Shown here piece after piece: positions 7,836-17,945 of a stretch of 37,686 bases of DNA. The stretch is from Yersinia artesiana (lineage in GTDB: Bacteria > Pseudomonadota > Gammaproteobacteria > Enterobacterales > Enterobacteriaceae): assembly GCF_902726545.1 (NCBI RefSeq), contig NZ_CACVAD010000044.1, positions 1 to 37,686 on the forward strand, given 5' to 3'. The translations under genes were made by a program, and so were the position numbers. The notes beneath the pieces were generated by a model, which was not told the origin of the DNA, searched no databases, and saw nothing but the letters and a program-made list of their open reading frames with translations. Position 1 is the first letter of the stretch. Every line of letters starts with the position of its first letter.

Positions 7836-9809
7836 TTATGCATCACCGAAACGACGACGAGCAGGTGCGGCAGGCGCTGCGGCATCATCGCGACGTGGAG
7901 CAGCTGAACGCTGGCCATCACGATTACCACGACGCTGTTCGCCAGCACCGGCTGGAGCACGGTCACTTCCGAATGAACGGCGAGGAGGAGCACCTGCACC
8001 GTCACGACGTTCGCCACCGAATGAACGGCCAGCACCACCGCCACGACGCTCACCACCACCGTTACCACCAGCAGGACGCTCACGGCGCTCATGCGGCTGT
8101 GCATCACCCAACAGCTGCATGTTCAGCGGCTTGTTCAGGATACGGGTGCGAGTGAAGTGAGATAACATTTCGCCCGGCATACCTTTCGGCAGTTCGATAG
8201 TTGAATGTGAAGCAAACAGCTTGATGTTACCGATATAACGGCTGCTAATATCACCTTCGTTAGCAATAGCGCCAACGATATGACGAACTTCAACACCATC
8301 ATCACGGCCCACTTCAATGCGGTACAGTTCCATCTCACCAACATCACGACGTTCGCGACGTGCTGGACGCTCGCCACCATCACGGCTGTCAGCACGAGGC
8401 TCACGACGGCTGTCTCCACGGTCACGGCCACGATCGCTACCACGGTCATCGCGAGTATTGAATTCACGCTGTGGACGACGTGGTGCTTCTGGTGGCAGGA
8501 TCAGTGGACGTTCGCCCTGTGCCATTTTCAGCAACGCGGCAGCCAGCGTTTCGAGATCAAACCCTTCTTCTGGTTGCAGCTTAGCCAGCAACGCACGGTA
8601 CAGATCCAAATCACTACTTTCCAGCTGTTGGCCAACTTTAGCCGCAAATTTGGCTAAGCGACGTTCGCCCAACAGCTCTGCATTTGGCAGCTCAACTGCT
8701 GGGATAGTCAGCTTCATGGTATGTTCAATATTCCGCAATAGGCGACGTTCACGGTTCTCAACGAACAGTAACGCACGGCCAGCACGACCGGCACGACCGG
8801 TACGGCCGATACGGTGAACATAAGACTCTGAATCCATAGGGATATCATAGTTTACTACCAGGCTGATACGCTCAACGTCCAAGCCACGAGCCGCAACATC
8901 AGTTGCAATCAGAATATCTAAACGACCACTTTTCAGGCGTTCCAGTGTCTGCTCACGTGCAGCCTGGTTCATGTCACCATTCAATGCAGCACTGTTATAA
9001 CCGCTACGTTCCAAAGCTTCAGCCACTTCCAGCGTCGCGTTTTTGGTACGAACGAAAATGATAGCAGCGTCAAAATCCTCAGCCTCAAGGAAACGTACCA
9101 GTGCTTCATTCTTACGGACACCATGCACAGCCCAATAACTCTGGCTGATATCAGGGCGGGTAGTGATACTAGACTGAATGCGAACTTCCTGTGGATCTTT
9201 CATAAAGCGACGGGTAATACGGCGAATCGCTTCTGGCATAGTGGCAGAGAACAGCGCGGTCTGATGTTCAGCCGGGATCTGCGCCAGAATATTTTCAACG
9301 TCTTCAATAAAGCCCATACGCAGCATTTCATCTGCTTCATCCAACACCAAACCACTCAGGTTGGACAGGTTAAGGGTACCGCGTTTCAAATGGTCTAACA
9401 GACGACCCGGGGTACCAACAACAACTTGTGGCCCCTGACGCAAAGCGCGTAATTGCACGTCATAACGCTGGCCACCATACAGGGCAACCACGTTAACGCC
9501 GTTCATATGTTTAGAGAAGCTAGATAATGCTTCAGCAACTTGAATAGCCAACTCACGAGTTGGAGCCAGCACTAACACCTGTGGTGCTTTCAGGCTTGGA
9601 TCAATGTTGTGTAACAGCGGCAGACCAAATGCGGCTGTTTTGCCACTACCAGTTTGCGCCATGCCGAGAACATCACGGCCGTTCAACAGGTGTGGAATAC
9701 ATTCCAACTGGATAGGAGATGGTTTTTCATAACCAAGATCAGTCAGAGCAGAAAGAATTGGAGCGGACAGCCCCAGATCAGCAAAAGAGGTTTCAAGCTC
9801 AGTAGTCAT
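7836..9809 (-). CDS. deaD: ATP-dependent DEAD-box RNA helicase DeaD (CsdA)
   Basis: Cold-shock RNA helicase that helps 50S ribosome assembly and mRNA decay. With the start at 9809 the product is 657 aa. Motifs are in order: AQTGSGKT (51-58), PTREL (83-87), DEAD (157-160), SAT (188-190) and HRIGRTGR (332-339). The DbpA/CsdA-type RNA-binding domain follows around residues 480-555 ([20 protein letters not shown]), then a long Arg/Gly-rich disordered tail. The start is chosen because GAGG lies 9 bases upstream and the sequence matches the family; a Met 5 codons upstream has no such site. The start lies inside yrbN, so translation is probably coupled. It is downstream of nlpI in the same direction, with a strong terminator after it. 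Confidence 0.96.
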   Translation of the reverse strand: MTTELETSFADLGLSAPILSALTDLGYEKPSPIQLECIPHLLNGRDVLGMAQTGSGKTAAFGLPLLHNIDPSLKAPQVLVLAPTRELAIQVAEALSSFSKHMNGVNVVALYGGQRYDVQLRALRQGPQVVVGTPGRLLDHLKRGTLNLSNLSGLVLDEADEMLRMGFIEDVENILAQIPAEHQTALFSATMPEAIRRITRRFMKDPQEVRIQSSITTRPDISQSYWAVHGVRKNEALVRFLEAEDFDAAIIFVRTKNATLEVAEALERSGYNSAALNGDMNQAAREQTLERLKSGRLDILIATDVAARGLDVERISLVVNYDIPMDSESYVHRIGRTGRAGRAGRALLFVENRERRLLRNIEHTMKLTIPAVELPNAELLGERRLAKFAAKVGQQLESSDLDLYRALLAKLQPEEGFDLETLAAALLKMAQGERPLILPPEAPRRPQREFNTRDDRGSDRGRDRGDSRREPRADSRDGGERPARRERRDVGEMELYRIEVGRDDGVEVRHIVGAIANEGDISSRYIGNIKLFASHSTIELPKGMPGEMLSHFTRTRILNKPLNMQLLGDAQPHERRERPAGGNGGGERRGGGAGRSFGGERRDGAGAPPRRSFGSDRAPAGAGEQRRGNRDGQRSAAPRRDDAAAPAAPARRRFGDA

Positions 9810-9879
9810 GTACACGTGCCTCATTAATAATGGCAGCCAGTCTACATAACTCGTCGAGAAAATTTTCAGTCATTTTCAT
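9799..9879 (-). CDS. yrbN: Small protein YrbN, overlapping the deaD start
   Basis: A 26-codon [20 protein letters not shown] then INEARVHDY, ending in TGA at 9799-9801. It matches my memory of the E. coli small protein YrbN encoded at the same place between nlpI and deaD. It overlaps the first 11 bases of deaD in another frame, and the deaD ribosome binding site GAGG lies within it. No strong ribosome site precedes its own start; the third codon is also Met. The function is unknown; a leader-peptide or coupling role for DeaD synthesis is an inference. Confidence 0.85.
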   Translation of the reverse strand: MKMTENFLDELCRLAAIINEARVHDY

Positions 9880-9929
9880 TGAAAAGTGTGAACCGGCTCA
9901 AATTAGATTATAAAACGAACAAAAAGGCC

Positions 9930-9947
9930 ATCACCTGTTAGGGTGAT
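9930..9947 (-). terminator. Hairpin with T run downstream of nlpI
   Basis: ATCACC (9930-9935) pairs with GGTGAT (9942-9947). On the minus strand it is followed by GGCC and five T. It may attenuate transcription from nlpI into yrbN-deaD. Confidence 0.5.
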
Positions 9948-9995
9948 TAACGTTGGTAAAAACCAAGGTATATCAGGCTGATAGTTGCTCGTCAG

Positions 9996-10880
9996 CTATT
10001 GCTGGTCCGATTCCGATAGGTCGTCTTGTTCTTGGCCCAAAAGCGCCAATTCCAACAATGCATAGCGGTGCTCAACAAAGTTATGAACGTTGTTAGCTAC
10101 CGTCAGTTTGAACAGCGCCGAAGCGGTGTCCTTGTCCCCCAGACTTAGGTAATGTTTACCTAAATAGAAGTCAGTTTCACTGAGATGCTCAGCGAGCGAA
10201 GTGTTATCCGTTGCATCTGCCTTAAGCCTTTCCATCAGCGTTTTTTCGCTGATCGTGCCCAGGTAGAATTCGACAATATTCCATCCCCATTGCCCTCTGT
10301 CCGATTTTTCATAGCGTTGTTGTAACGCTACTGCCGCTGTCTTGGGATCGATTTCTCTTTCCACCAGATACAGCCACAACGAACGGAAGGGATCATTTGG
10401 ATCGTCTTGATAAAACGCCTGCAGATCATCCTGCGCCAACGGGAGTCGACCGCCATAATACAAAGCGATACCCCGGTTTAAACGCGCGTAATTGTAAGTT
10501 GGATCAAGCTCTAGTACAGAATCAAACGCTTCATAGGCAGCATCAAAATTGCCTGCCTGCGTTAAATAAATGCCCAGATAGTTAAAAACTTCTGGCATAT
10601 CAGGACGAATAGCTAACGCTTGCGAAAAATCATTTCGCGCTAGTGCCCGTAGCCCGAGGCTATCATACAGCACTCCGCGCTCATATAAAAGCTGTGCGCG
10701 CTCATCATCCGTAAGTGCCCGACTTGCAAGGATTTGTTCCATGCGCGCCAGAATCACTTCCTGCTGCAACGTAGGTTGCAACGGGATTGCCAATACCTCG
10801 TCTTTACGCCAATCATGGTTGCTGCATCCTGCCAGCATGAGTGCTGTCACAACGTAACACCAGCGCAAGAAAGGCTTCAT
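9996..10880 (-). CDS. nlpI: Lipoprotein NlpI (TPR adaptor of peptidoglycan hydrolases)
   Basis: Outer-membrane lipoprotein of 294 aa, the same length as in E. coli. It acts as a scaffold for peptidoglycan endopeptidases and for the Prc protease that degrades MepS. The signal peptide ends at lipobox LAGC with Cys19. TPR repeats fill residues of about 60-200 ([48 protein letters not shown]) and the C-terminus ends DLSESDQQ as in the family. It follows pnp in the same direction after a 122-base gap containing a strong hairpin. NlpI has also been linked to pnp/deaD cold adaptation in other enterobacteria. Confidence 0.96.
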   Translation of the reverse strand: MKPFLRWCYVVTALMLAGCSNHDWRKDEVLAIPLQPTLQQEVILARMEQILASRALTDDERAQLLYERGVLYDSLGLRALARNDFSQALAIRPDMPEVFNYLGIYLTQAGNFDAAYEAFDSVLELDPTYNYARLNRGIALYYGGRLPLAQDDLQAFYQDDPNDPFRSLWLYLVEREIDPKTAAVALQQRYEKSDRGQWGWNIVEFYLGTISEKTLMERLKADATDNTSLAEHLSETDFYLGKHYLSLGDKDTASALFKLTVANNVHNFVEHRYALLELALLGQEQDDLSESDQQ

Positions 10881-10961
10881 TTCCTACTCCCGAAGACAAA
10901 CATTGGATAAATATCCTTTCATCCATTTGTTTAACACAAGAGCATCCTGCCCTCGAGATAA

Positions 10962-10993
10962 CACAGCTCCTCACTCATGAGTAAGGAGCTGTG
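10962..10993 (-). terminator. Strong hairpin between pnp and nlpI
   Basis: CACAGCTCCT at 10962-10971 pairs with AGGAGCTGTG at 10984-10993, and pairing continues inward through ACTC/GAGT with one mismatch. No long T run follows, so it may act as an mRNA 3' stabiliser or partial terminator after pnp. Confidence 0.6.
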
Positions 10994-11002
10994 GAATACT
11001 AA

Positions 11003-13123
11003 TTACTCTGCTGCTTCTGGTGCCGGTGCTTCTGCATCAGGAGTAGTCGCTTCTTTCATGCTCAGGCGAATACGGCCTTGGCGATCAACTTCGATAACTT
11101 TAACCGGTACTTCCTGACCCATCTGCAGGTAATCAGTCACTTTATCAACACGCTTGTCAGCGATTTGAGAAATATGTACCAAGCCTTCTTTACCGCCGCC
11201 GATGGCAACAAATGCACCGAAATCAACGATACGAGTCACTTTACCCGCATAGATACGGTTCACTTCGATTTCAGCAGTAATCTCTTCGATACGACGGATA
11301 GCGTGTTTTGCTTTGTCGCCGTCAGTTGCTGCAATCTTAATGGTGCCATCATCTTCGATTTCAATGGTGGTGCCAGTTTCATCAGTCAGCGCACGAATCA
11401 CAGAACCACCTTTACCAATCACATCCTTGATTTTCTCAGGATTGATTTTCATGGTGTAGATACGTGGAGCAAACTCAGAAATATCGCCGCGCGGTGTGCT
11501 GATAGCCTGTTCCATAACACCCAGAATGTGCAGACGCGCACCCTTAGCCTGGTTCAGAGCCACCTGCATGATTTCGCGGGTGATACCTTCAATTTTAATG
11601 TCCATTTGCAGTGCGGTGATACCGTCACGGCTACCGGCTACTTTAAAGTCCATGTCGCCCAAGTGATCTTCGTCACCCAGAATGTCAGACAGAACAACAA
11701 AGTTCTCATCTTCTTTCACCAGACCCATTGCGATACCGGCAACAGCGGCTTTAATCGGCACACCTGCGTCCATCAGGGCCAGAGAAGCACCACAAACAGA
11801 AGCCATTGAGGAAGAACCGTTAGACTCGGTGATTTCAGAAACCACACGCACAGTGTAAGGGAACTCGCTCGGGCTTGGCATCACGGCCAACACACCACGT
11901 TTCGCCAGACGACCATGGCCAATCTCACGACGTTTCGGTGAACCAACCATACCTGTTTCACCAACAGAATATGGAGGGAAATTATAGTGTAGCAGGAATG
12001 AGTCAGTACGCTCACCCATCAGTTCATCAATATTTTGTGCGTCACGTGCAGTACCCAGTGTTGCTGTAACCAGCGCCTGAGTTTCACCACGGGTGAACAA
12101 CGCTGAACCGTGGGTACGTGGCAACACACCAGTACGCACATCCAGACCACGGATCATGTCTTTTTCGCGACCATCGATACGCGGTTCGCCACGCAGTACA
12201 CGACTACGAACTACGTCTTTCTCAACGCTGCCCAGGATATCCTGAATTTCCGCAGCATCTAATGTATCGTCTTGCGCTAACAGTGCTTCAGTCACATCAG
12301 CTTTGATAGCATCAACTTGAGTATAACGCTCTTGTTTCTCGGTAATGCGATAAGCATCGCCCAGACGTGCAGCAGCCAGCTCAGCAACGCGCGCATGTAG
12401 CGCTTCGTTTACTGGCTCAGCATGCCAATCCCACTTCGGTTTGCCCGCTTCAGCAACCAGAGCGTTGATATTTTCAATCACAACTTGCTGTTGTTCGTGG
12501 CCGAAGACAACCGCGCCCAACATTTGATCTTCAGACAAGATGTCTGCTTCTGATTCAACCATCAATACTGCACCCGCAGTACCGGCAACAACCAAGTCCA
12601 GACGGCTTTCTTTCAGCTCATCGGTGGTTGGGTTCAGCACATACTGGTCGTTGATAAAACCAACACGAGCAGCACCGATTGGGCCGTTGAATGGAATACC
12701 TGACAGGCTCAGCGCAGCTGATGCACCAATCAGTGCCACGATGTCTGGGTTAATTTGTGGGTTAACAGAAACAACAGTCGCAATAACCTGAACTTCATTC
12801 AGGAAGCTGTCTGGGAACAGTGGGCGAATCGGGCGGTCAATCAGACGTGAAGTCAGTGTTTCGCCTTCACTTGGACGGCCTTCACGACGGAAGAAGCTGC
12901 CTGGGATACGACCAGCAGCGTAGGTACGCTCCTGATAGTTAACAGTCAGAGGGAAGAAGCTCTGGCCTGGTTTAGCTTTCTTTTGGCCAACAACAGTAAC
13001 GAATACTGCGGTGTCATCCATGCTGACCATAACGGCAGCAGTCGCCTGGCGAGCCATCATGCCAGTTTCAATAGTAACGGTATGTTGGCCGTACTGGAAT
13101 TTACGAATAATCGGAGTCAGCAA
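11003..13123 (-). CDS. pnp: Polyribonucleotide nucleotidyltransferase (PNPase)
   Basis: Phosphorolytic 3'-5' exoribonuclease and degradosome component, 706 aa (711 in E. coli). Order of parts: first RNase PH domain with [10 protein letters not shown] at 78-86, helical linker, second RNase PH domain with [12 protein letters not shown] at 483-494 (metal and catalytic residues D486 and D492 keep E. coli numbering), KH domain with GKGG at 570-573, and S1 domain about 622-691. The start is TTG (13121-13123), as in E. coli pnp, with AAGGAT six bases ahead. The 5' leader holds the hairpin expected for autogenous control through RNase III. It lies downstream of rpsO, whose terminator separates them only partly. 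Confidence 0.97.
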   Translation of the reverse strand: MLTPIIRKFQYGQHTVTIETGMMARQATAAVMVSMDDTAVFVTVVGQKKAKPGQSFFPLTVNYQERTYAAGRIPGSFFRREGRPSEGETLTSRLIDRPIRPLFPDSFLNEVQVIATVVSVNPQINPDIVALIGASAALSLSGIPFNGPIGAARVGFINDQYVLNPTTDELKESRLDLVVAGTAGAVLMVESEADILSEDQMLGAVVFGHEQQQVVIENINALVAEAGKPKWDWHAEPVNEALHARVAELAAARLGDAYRITEKQERYTQVDAIKADVTEALLAQDDTLDAAEIQDILGSVEKDVVRSRVLRGEPRIDGREKDMIRGLDVRTGVLPRTHGSALFTRGETQALVTATLGTARDAQNIDELMGERTDSFLLHYNFPPYSVGETGMVGSPKRREIGHGRLAKRGVLAVMPSPSEFPYTVRVVSEITESNGSSSMASVCGASLALMDAGVPIKAAVAGIAMGLVKEDENFVVLSDILGDEDHLGDMDFKVAGSRDGITALQMDIKIEGITREIMQVALNQAKGARLHILGVMEQAISTPRGDISEFAPRIYTMKINPEKIKDVIGKGGSVIRALTDETGTTIEIEDDGTIKIAATDGDKAKHAIRRIEEITAEIEVNRIYAGKVTRIVDFGAFVAIGGGKEGLVHISQIADKRVDKVTDYLQMGQEVPVKVIEVDRQGRIRLSMKEATTPDAEAPAPEAAE

Positions 13124-13151
13124 AATAGTATCCTTATACTATGCGGTGCCG

Positions 13152-13167
13152 GATCGTATTGACGATC
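13152..13167 (-). promoter_or_regulatory. Small hairpin before the pnp ribosome binding site
   Basis: GATCGT (13152-13157) and ACGATC (13162-13167) pair around ATTG, about 20 bases upstream of the pnp ribosome site, forming a second leader hairpin. Confidence 0.55.
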
Positions 13168-13196
13168 TCATCCACCTGTTACTCATACCTTCACAC

Positions 13197-13270
13197 TGCA
13201 TCCTCGCGACTAATGACAATCCTTAACTCTCATGAGTTAAAGTCTCTCATTAGCCGCGCGAACCTCTGCA
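13197..13270 (-). promoter_or_regulatory. pnp leader stem-loop (probable RNase III target)
   Basis: Long irregular hairpin: TGCA, CGCG and CTAATGA blocks on one arm (13245-13270) face TCATTAG, CGCG and TGCA on the other (13197-13216), capped by a perfect TTAACTC/GAGTTAA stem (13223-13240). The position matches the E. coli pnp leader hairpin that RNase III cleaves and PNPase then degrades to repress its own mRNA. Confidence 0.7.
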
Positions 13271-13344
13271 CCGGAAGATCCTATGTTTTAAAAATATAGA
13301 ACAACAACAATATACTAACGTATTTTATCATTGCTTCTTAGAAA

Positions 13345-13367
13345 AAAGGGGCCAATTTGGCCCCTTT
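13345..13367 (-). terminator. rpsO terminator (usable from both strands)
   Basis: AAAGGGGCCA at 13345-13354 pairs with TGGCCCCTTT at 13358-13367, loop ATT. On the minus strand the T run is six bases long. On the plus strand it could end the SraG RNA. Confidence 0.9.
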
Positions 13368-13385
13368 CTCCCGAAACTCGCAGAC

Positions 13386-13655
13386 TTAGCGACGCAGACC
13401 CAGACGCTCGATCAGGGAAACGTAACTCGCTACATCTTTACGCTTCAGGTAGTCCAGCAGCTTACGACGCGTGGATACCATACGCAGCAGACCACGACGA
13501 CTGTGGTGATCTTTTTTGTGCTCGGAGAAGTGACCTTGCAAATGGTTAATTTGAGCAGTCAACAGAGCAACCTGAACTTCGCTTGAACCGGTGTCATTGG
13601 CATCGCGACCGAAGTCAGCAACAATTTTAGCTTTCGCTTCAACACTTAGAGACAT
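13386..13655 (-). CDS. rpsO: 30S ribosomal protein S15
   Basis: Primary 16S rRNA-binding protein of the small subunit platform, 89 aa, full length. Typical segments are [22 protein letters not shown] and [28 protein letters not shown] lies 8 bases before the start (GGAGTTGTATCATG). In E. coli S15 represses its own translation through a leader pseudoknot, and the 5' leader here is long enough for that, though I did not prove the fold. It has its own promoter in the gap after truB and precedes pnp. Confidence 0.97.
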   Translation of the reverse strand: MSLSVEAKAKIVADFGRDANDTGSSEVQVALLTAQINHLQGHFSEHKKDHHSRRGLLRMVSTRRKLLDYLKRKDVASYVSLIERLGLRR

Positions 13656-13732
13656 GATACAACTCCAAATATATAGATAAATTAAGACAGGCGCCGATCT
13701 CTAATTCAGCAACCCAATATGTAAGCCGCACT

Positions 13733-13761
13733 ATTCTACTCTTTGAACCGCGGGATCGCAA
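13733..13761 (-). promoter_or_regulatory. rpsO promoter
   Basis: On the minus strand TTGCGA (-35, 13756-13761), a 17-base spacer, and TAGAAT (-10, 13733-13738), about 75 bases before the rpsO start. This fits the known separate rpsO promoter in E. coli. Confidence 0.75.
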
Positions 13762-13776
13762 GGAAGGCCTTCTGGC

Positions 13777-14766
13777 CTACGGTGTGTTTCCTGCCGCTGC
13801 ACCTGCTACAACAGGGTTTGCACCATCCACATGTTCTACAACCAAGCGTTTCGGAGCAACACGGCCATCTTCTGCAATCGTGCCGATACCAATGAAATTA
13901 CGCTCTTCACCTTCAGTGATACGAACCATCCCTTCACCAGGAGATCCCGCTACATGTACTGGTTGCCCTTGTTTCACATAGGCCGCAACAGCAGGTAACA
14001 GATTGACTTCAGGGAAGTTTAATACCGCGCTATCCATCGGTAATAGCAACGCATCCAGTTCAGCGTTTGGCGACCGCTCTTCTGCTTGCGCTGTTTCAAC
14101 GATTGCAGTCAACTGTTCCAATGTCACCATGCGGTCACTTGGATAAGTCGCCACTTGCAACCGGCGCAGATAACTCACATGTGCGCCGCAACCCAGCAAT
14201 TCACCTAAATCATCAATAATGGTACGAATATAGGTACCTTTGGAACAGTGGATTTCCAGCTCCAGGTCATTGCCTTCCCAGCGGATAAACAGCAATTCGT
14301 ACACAGTAATACTGCGCGCTTCACGCTCAACTTCAATCCCTTGGCGGGCATATTCATACAACGGCTTGCCTTGATGCTTCAGCGCAGAATACATGGACGG
14401 CACCTGCTGGCTGCTACCACGGAAACTGTCCAATGCGGCATCCATCTGTGCCTGCGTGACATTCACTTCACGCTCACTGATTAATGCACCTTCGGCATCA
14501 GAAGTATCCGTGCGTTGACCTAAACGGGCAACTACTCGATAGCGCTTATCTGAATCGAGCAAAAATTGGGAAAACTTGGTCGCTTCCCCCAAACAGATAG
14601 GTAACATACCGGTTGCCAATGGATCGAGAGCACCGGTATGGCCTGCGCGGTTTGCGCTAAAGAGACGTTTTACTTTCTGCAAAACATCATTAGAGGAGAG
14701 GCCCAGCGGCTTATCCAATAACAGAACGCCGTTAATGTCACGGCCGCGACGACGTGGACGACCCAT
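13777..14766 (-). CDS. truB: tRNA pseudouridine(55) synthase TruB
   Basis: Converts U55 in the T loop of tRNAs to pseudouridine and acts as a tRNA chaperone. The product is 329 aa, about 15 longer than E. coli TruB because of an Ala/Gly-rich tail ([13 protein letters not shown]). The catalytic Asp is D48 in [12 protein letters not shown]. Other family blocks are [41 protein letters not shown] and [15 protein letters not shown]; the C-terminal PUA-like part follows. The ATG overlaps the rbfA stop by one base (TAATG), implying coupled translation. Confidence 0.96.
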   Translation of the reverse strand: MGRPRRRGRDINGVLLLDKPLGLSSNDVLQKVKRLFSANRAGHTGALDPLATGMLPICLGEATKFSQFLLDSDKRYRVVARLGQRTDTSDAEGALISEREVNVTQAQMDAALDSFRGSSQQVPSMYSALKHQGKPLYEYARQGIEVEREARSITVYELLFIRWEGNDLELEIHCSKGTYIRTIIDDLGELLGCGAHVSYLRRLQVATYPSDRMVTLEQLTAIVETAQAEERSPNAELDALLLPMDSAVLNFPEVNLLPAVAAYVKQGQPVHVAGSPGEGMVRITEGEERNFIGIGTIAEDGRVAPKRLVVEHVDGANPVVAGAAAGNTP

Positions 14767-15176
14767 TATTTCTCCTCGTCGTTTCCTGGATTAACCTGAC
14801 GTTCTACATCATTTTTGATGACGTTAGTCACCAGGTTAGACATCCGCATCCCTTCAATCAGAGAGTTGTCATAAGCGAAGGTCAGTTCTGGCACGATACG
14901 CAAACGCATCGCTTTACCCAGCAGAGTGCGGATATAACCGGAAGCATCTTGCAGCGCTTTAATGCCATTCTTTACTGTATCCGGATCAGCATTGTCGGTT
15001 AACACGTTCAGGAAGGTCACAAAGACTTTAGCGTAAGCCAAATCACGAGACAGTTCGATGCCTGACACAGTTGCCATGCCAACACGAGGGTCTTTGATTT
15101 CGCGCTGTAAGATGAGTGCGATCTCTTTCTGCATTTCCTGTGAAACACGCTGAGAACGGCTGAATTCTTTTGCCAT
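14766..15176 (-). CDS. rbfA: 30S ribosome-binding factor RbfA
   Basis: KH-fold cold-shock protein needed for late 30S maturation and 16S 5'-end processing. The start at 15176 ([16 protein letters not shown]) is favoured by GGAG 8 bases upstream and by the E. coli N-terminus. This gives 136 aa; a Met 6 codons earlier is less likely. Conserved parts are [23 protein letters not shown] and [22 protein letters not shown] very stable hairpin lies 5-6 bases upstream of its ribosome site. It is in the nusA-infB-rbfA-truB operon. Confidence 0.95.
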   Translation of the reverse strand: MAKEFSRSQRVSQEMQKEIALILQREIKDPRVGMATVSGIELSRDLAYAKVFVTFLNVLTDNADPDTVKNGIKALQDASGYIRTLLGKAMRLRIVPELTFAYDNSLIEGMRMSNLVTNVIKNDVERQVNPGNDEEK

Positions 15177-15193
15177 TTGGGATTCTCCAGACA

Positions 15194-15219
15194 ATTTGGG
15201 GGGCCAAGGCCCCCCAAAT
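15194..15219. repeat. Perfect 12-bp GC-rich hairpin between infB and rbfA
   Basis: ATTTGGGGGGCC (15194-15205) and GGCCCCCCAAAT (15208-15219) are exact complements separated by two bases. On the minus strand no T run follows, so it is not a classic terminator. It sits just before the rbfA ribosome site. Confidence 0.85.
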
Positions 15220-15242
15220 GGATATAAGCAAATCAGAGGTGG

Positions 15243-17921
15243 TTAAGCGATGGTACGTTTAATTTCGATAATTTCGAAGACTTCGATCACATCGCCAGTA
15301 CGGACGTCGTTGTAGTTCTTAACGCCGATACCACATTCCATACCATTACGGACTTCGTTAACGTCATCTTTGAAGCGGCGCAGAGATTCCAGCTCGCCTT
15401 CATAGATAACTACGTTGTCGCGCAGAACACGGATTGGATTATTACGCTTAATCACACCTTCAGTAACCATACAACCAGCAATCGCGCCAAATTTCGGTGA
15501 TTTAAATACGTCACGAACTTCAGCCAAACCGATAATCTGCTGTTTGTACTCAGGTGCCAACATACCACTCATTGCCTGCTTAACTTCGTCAATCAGGCTA
15601 TAAATAACTGAGTAGTAACGCAGATCCAGGCCTTCGGTTTCAACAACACGGCGCGCTGATGCATCAGCACGAACGTTGAAGCCAAGGATGATTGCGCCAG
15701 AAGCGGCCGCCAATGTTGCATCAGTTTCGGTGATACCACCAACACCTGAGCCAACAATGCGTACTTTCACTTCATCGGTAGACAGTTTTTCAAGTGAATC
15801 ACAGATAGCTTCACAAGAACCCTGTACATCAGATTTGATGACGATGTTCAGTTCAGAAACTTCACCTTCGGTCATGTTAGCAAACATGTTTTCCAGTTTA
15901 GATTTCTGCTGACGAGCCAGCTTAACTTCACGGAATTTACCCTGACGATACAGTGCAACTTCACGGGCTTTTTTCTCGTCACGAACAACAGTAACTTCGT
16001 CACCGGCAGCCGGAACACTGGACAGACCCAAGATCTCAACCGGGATCGACGGACCAGCAGACGTGATATCACGGCCTAGCTCGTCACGCATCGCACGCAC
16101 ACGGCCATACTCAAAGCCACACAGTACGATATCACCTTTGTTCAACGTACCTTGTTGAACCAGCACGGTAGCTACAGGGCCACGGCCTTTATCCAGGAAG
16201 GATTCGATAACAACACCGCTTGCCATGCCAGTACGAACTGCTTTCAGCTCCAATACTTCAGCTTGCAGTAGGATTGCGTTCAGCAATTCATCGATACCAA
16301 TACCGGCTTTCGCAGATACGTTGATGAACTGAGACTCACCGCCCCACTCTTCTGGCTGGATGCCGTACTGAGACAGCTCGGTTTTAACGCGGTCTGGATC
16401 AGCTTCTGGCTTATCGATTTTGTTCACTGCAACCACAACCGGCACGTTCGCCGCTTTGGCATGCTGAATAGCTTCGATTGTCTGCGGCATCACGCCATCG
16501 TCGGCTGCAACAACCAGCACCACGATATCAGTCGCTTGAGCACCACGGGCTCGCATTGAAGTAAATGCGGCGTGTCCTGGAGTATCCAGGAAGGTGATCA
16601 TACCGTTTTCAGTTTCAACGTGATAAGCACCGATGTGCTGAGTAATACCACCGGCTTCACCTGATGCCACTTTCGTGGAGCGGATGTAATCCAGCAGAGA
16701 AGTTTTACCGTGGTCAACGTGGCCCATGATGGTCACAACCGGAGCGCGGTGCTCGGCTGCGGCTTCAGCGCCAGTATCACGGTCGCTCATCAGCGCTTCT
16801 TCCAGCTCGTTTTCACGACGCAGGATAACTTTGTGGCCCATCTCTTCAGCAACCAGCTGTGCTGTTTCCTGATCGATAACCTGGTTGATCGTTGCCATTG
16901 CACCCAGTTTCATCATCGCTTTGATGACCTGAGAGCCTTTAACTGCCATTTTGTTGGCCAGTTCAGCAACAGTCACGGTTTCACCGATCACTACATCACG
17001 GTTAACAGCAACAACAGGCTTATTGAAGCTCTGTTGCAATGTGCTTGGTTTACGTTTGCCTTTACGGCCAACAGCACGTGCCTCTTCGCGATCAGCTTTA
17101 GACTCAGAGAGTTTATTGCCTTTCTTCTGTTTAGTCGCTTTCCCACCACGAGTGCGGCTGCGGCGATCACCTTCAACTTTGGCGTCGTTTTCATCTTCCG
17201 CGGCGCGCGCATGTTGTGAGGTAGTTACATGATAATCGGCAGATTCAGTCTGTTCAGTCACTGGCTCTGGCCATTTACCTTCGTTTTCGGCTGCCATTTT
17301 ACGGGCTTCCTCAGCAACGCGTTTAGCGTCTTCCTCGACCTTACGGCGTGTTTCTTCTTCTACTGAGCGTTTCAGCTCGGCAGCTTCAGCTTCACGGCGT
17401 GCTTTATCAGTCTGAGCTGGCTTGGTTTTTTCGTCGGTTTGTTGATTCGTCACTTTTTCTTTTTCCGCTGCTTGGCGCTTAGCTTTTTCAGCGGCCTCAC
17501 GTTTGGCTTGTTCTTCGGCCGCTCGTTTAGCTTTTTCTTCAGCGATTTTCTGCGCTGCTGCTTCCGCTTCACGTTGTGCCTGCTCTTCCGCTTCACGCTG
17601 TGCCTGCTCTTCCGCTTTCGCTTGTTCAGCTTCCGGCGTATTTACATAAGTGCGTTTCTTGCGGACCTCGATTTGCACCGATTTACTTTTTCCGCCGGTG
17701 CTCGGAATATTCAAGGTGCTACGCGTTTTGCGTTGCAGCGTGAGTTTATTAGGCGCACTACCGTGCTCACGGTTTAAGTGTGCCAGTAATGTTTCTTTTT
17801 CTTGCTGGGTAACTGAGTCTACTTCAGACTTCTTGATCCCTGCATCAGCAAATTGCTGTACCAGGCGATCAACTGGAGTCTGAATCTCATCTGCCAGCGA
17901 TTTTACGGTTACATCTGTCAT
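15243..17921 (-). CDS. infB: Translation initiation factor IF-2
   Basis: GTPase that brings fMet-tRNA to the 30S subunit and promotes subunit joining, 892 aa (890 in E. coli). The N-terminal IF2-N domain (about 1-50) is followed by a long charged helical region (about 85-210) of AEEQAQREA-type repeats, a second small IF2-N domain near 315-365, then the GTPase domain with GHVDHGKT at 400-407, [15 protein letters not shown], and NKID at 500-503. The C-terminal domains C1 and C2 end ...[10 protein letters not shown]. The start has AGGAAGGA upstream, 24 bases after nusA. E. coli makes shorter forms from internal starts; I did not assign these here. Confidence 0.97.
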   Translation of the reverse strand: MTDVTVKSLADEIQTPVDRLVQQFADAGIKKSEVDSVTQQEKETLLAHLNREHGSAPNKLTLQRKTRSTLNIPSTGGKSKSVQIEVRKKRTYVNTPEAEQAKAEEQAQREAEEQAQREAEAAAQKIAEEKAKRAAEEQAKREAAEKAKRQAAEKEKVTNQQTDEKTKPAQTDKARREAEAAELKRSVEEETRRKVEEDAKRVAEEARKMAAENEGKWPEPVTEQTESADYHVTTSQHARAAEDENDAKVEGDRRSRTRGGKATKQKKGNKLSESKADREEARAVGRKGKRKPSTLQQSFNKPVVAVNRDVVIGETVTVAELANKMAVKGSQVIKAMMKLGAMATINQVIDQETAQLVAEEMGHKVILRRENELEEALMSDRDTGAEAAAEHRAPVVTIMGHVDHGKTSLLDYIRSTKVASGEAGGITQHIGAYHVETENGMITFLDTPGHAAFTSMRARGAQATDIVVLVVAADDGVMPQTIEAIQHAKAANVPVVVAVNKIDKPEADPDRVKTELSQYGIQPEEWGGESQFINVSAKAGIGIDELLNAILLQAEVLELKAVRTGMASGVVIESFLDKGRGPVATVLVQQGTLNKGDIVLCGFEYGRVRAMRDELGRDITSAGPSIPVEILGLSSVPAAGDEVTVVRDEKKAREVALYRQGKFREVKLARQQKSKLENMFANMTEGEVSELNIVIKSDVQGSCEAICDSLEKLSTDEVKVRIVGSGVGGITETDATLAAASGAIILGFNVRADASARRVVETEGLDLRYYSVIYSLIDEVKQAMSGMLAPEYKQQIIGLAEVRDVFKSPKFGAIAGCMVTEGVIKRNNPIRVLRDNVVIYEGELESLRRFKDDVNEVRNGMECGIGVKNYNDVRTGDVIEVFEIIEIKRTIA
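17562..17609 (-). repeat. 24-bp tandem repeat inside infB
   Basis: Two adjacent 24-base copies (17562-17585 and 17586-17609) differing at one base, followed by a degenerate third. They encode the repeated EEQAQREA-type octapeptide in the charged helical region of IF2. The length is a multiple of three, so copy-number changes keep the frame. Confidence 0.8.
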
Positions 17922-17945
17922 GCTGTTCCTTCCTGCTACAGTTTA

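Larger units (their letters stand above)
13191..13367 (+). ncRNA. sraG: Candidate SraG (PsrO) small RNA, antisense to the pnp leader
   Basis: In E. coli and Y. pseudotuberculosis a small RNA of roughly 150-175 nt is made from the strand opposite pnp in the rpsO-pnp gap. Here the plus strand has TTGACG at 13159-13164 with a weak -10 region around 13182-13189, and ends at the GGGGCCA-ATT-TGGCCCC hairpin followed by TTTCT (13348-13369). That gives about 175 nt. The -10 is poor, so the 5' end is approximate. Assigned by position and terminator, not by sequence alignment. Confidence 0.45.

Noticed and set aside
7829-8817. Several long open frames on both strands opposite or within the 3' part of deaD
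   Set aside because: They arise from the Arg/Gly-rich low-complexity tail of DeaD; their translations are Arg-, His- or Val-skewed with no family match and no ribosome sites.
11078-11809. A 243-codon frame antisense to pnp
   Set aside because: Long antisense frames are common opposite GC-biased conserved genes; pnp on the other strand explains the sequence completely.
17439-17777. Phe/Leu/Cys-rich frame opposite infB resembling a membrane protein
   Set aside because: It is the reverse reading of the Ala/Glu/Lys-rich repeat region of IF2.
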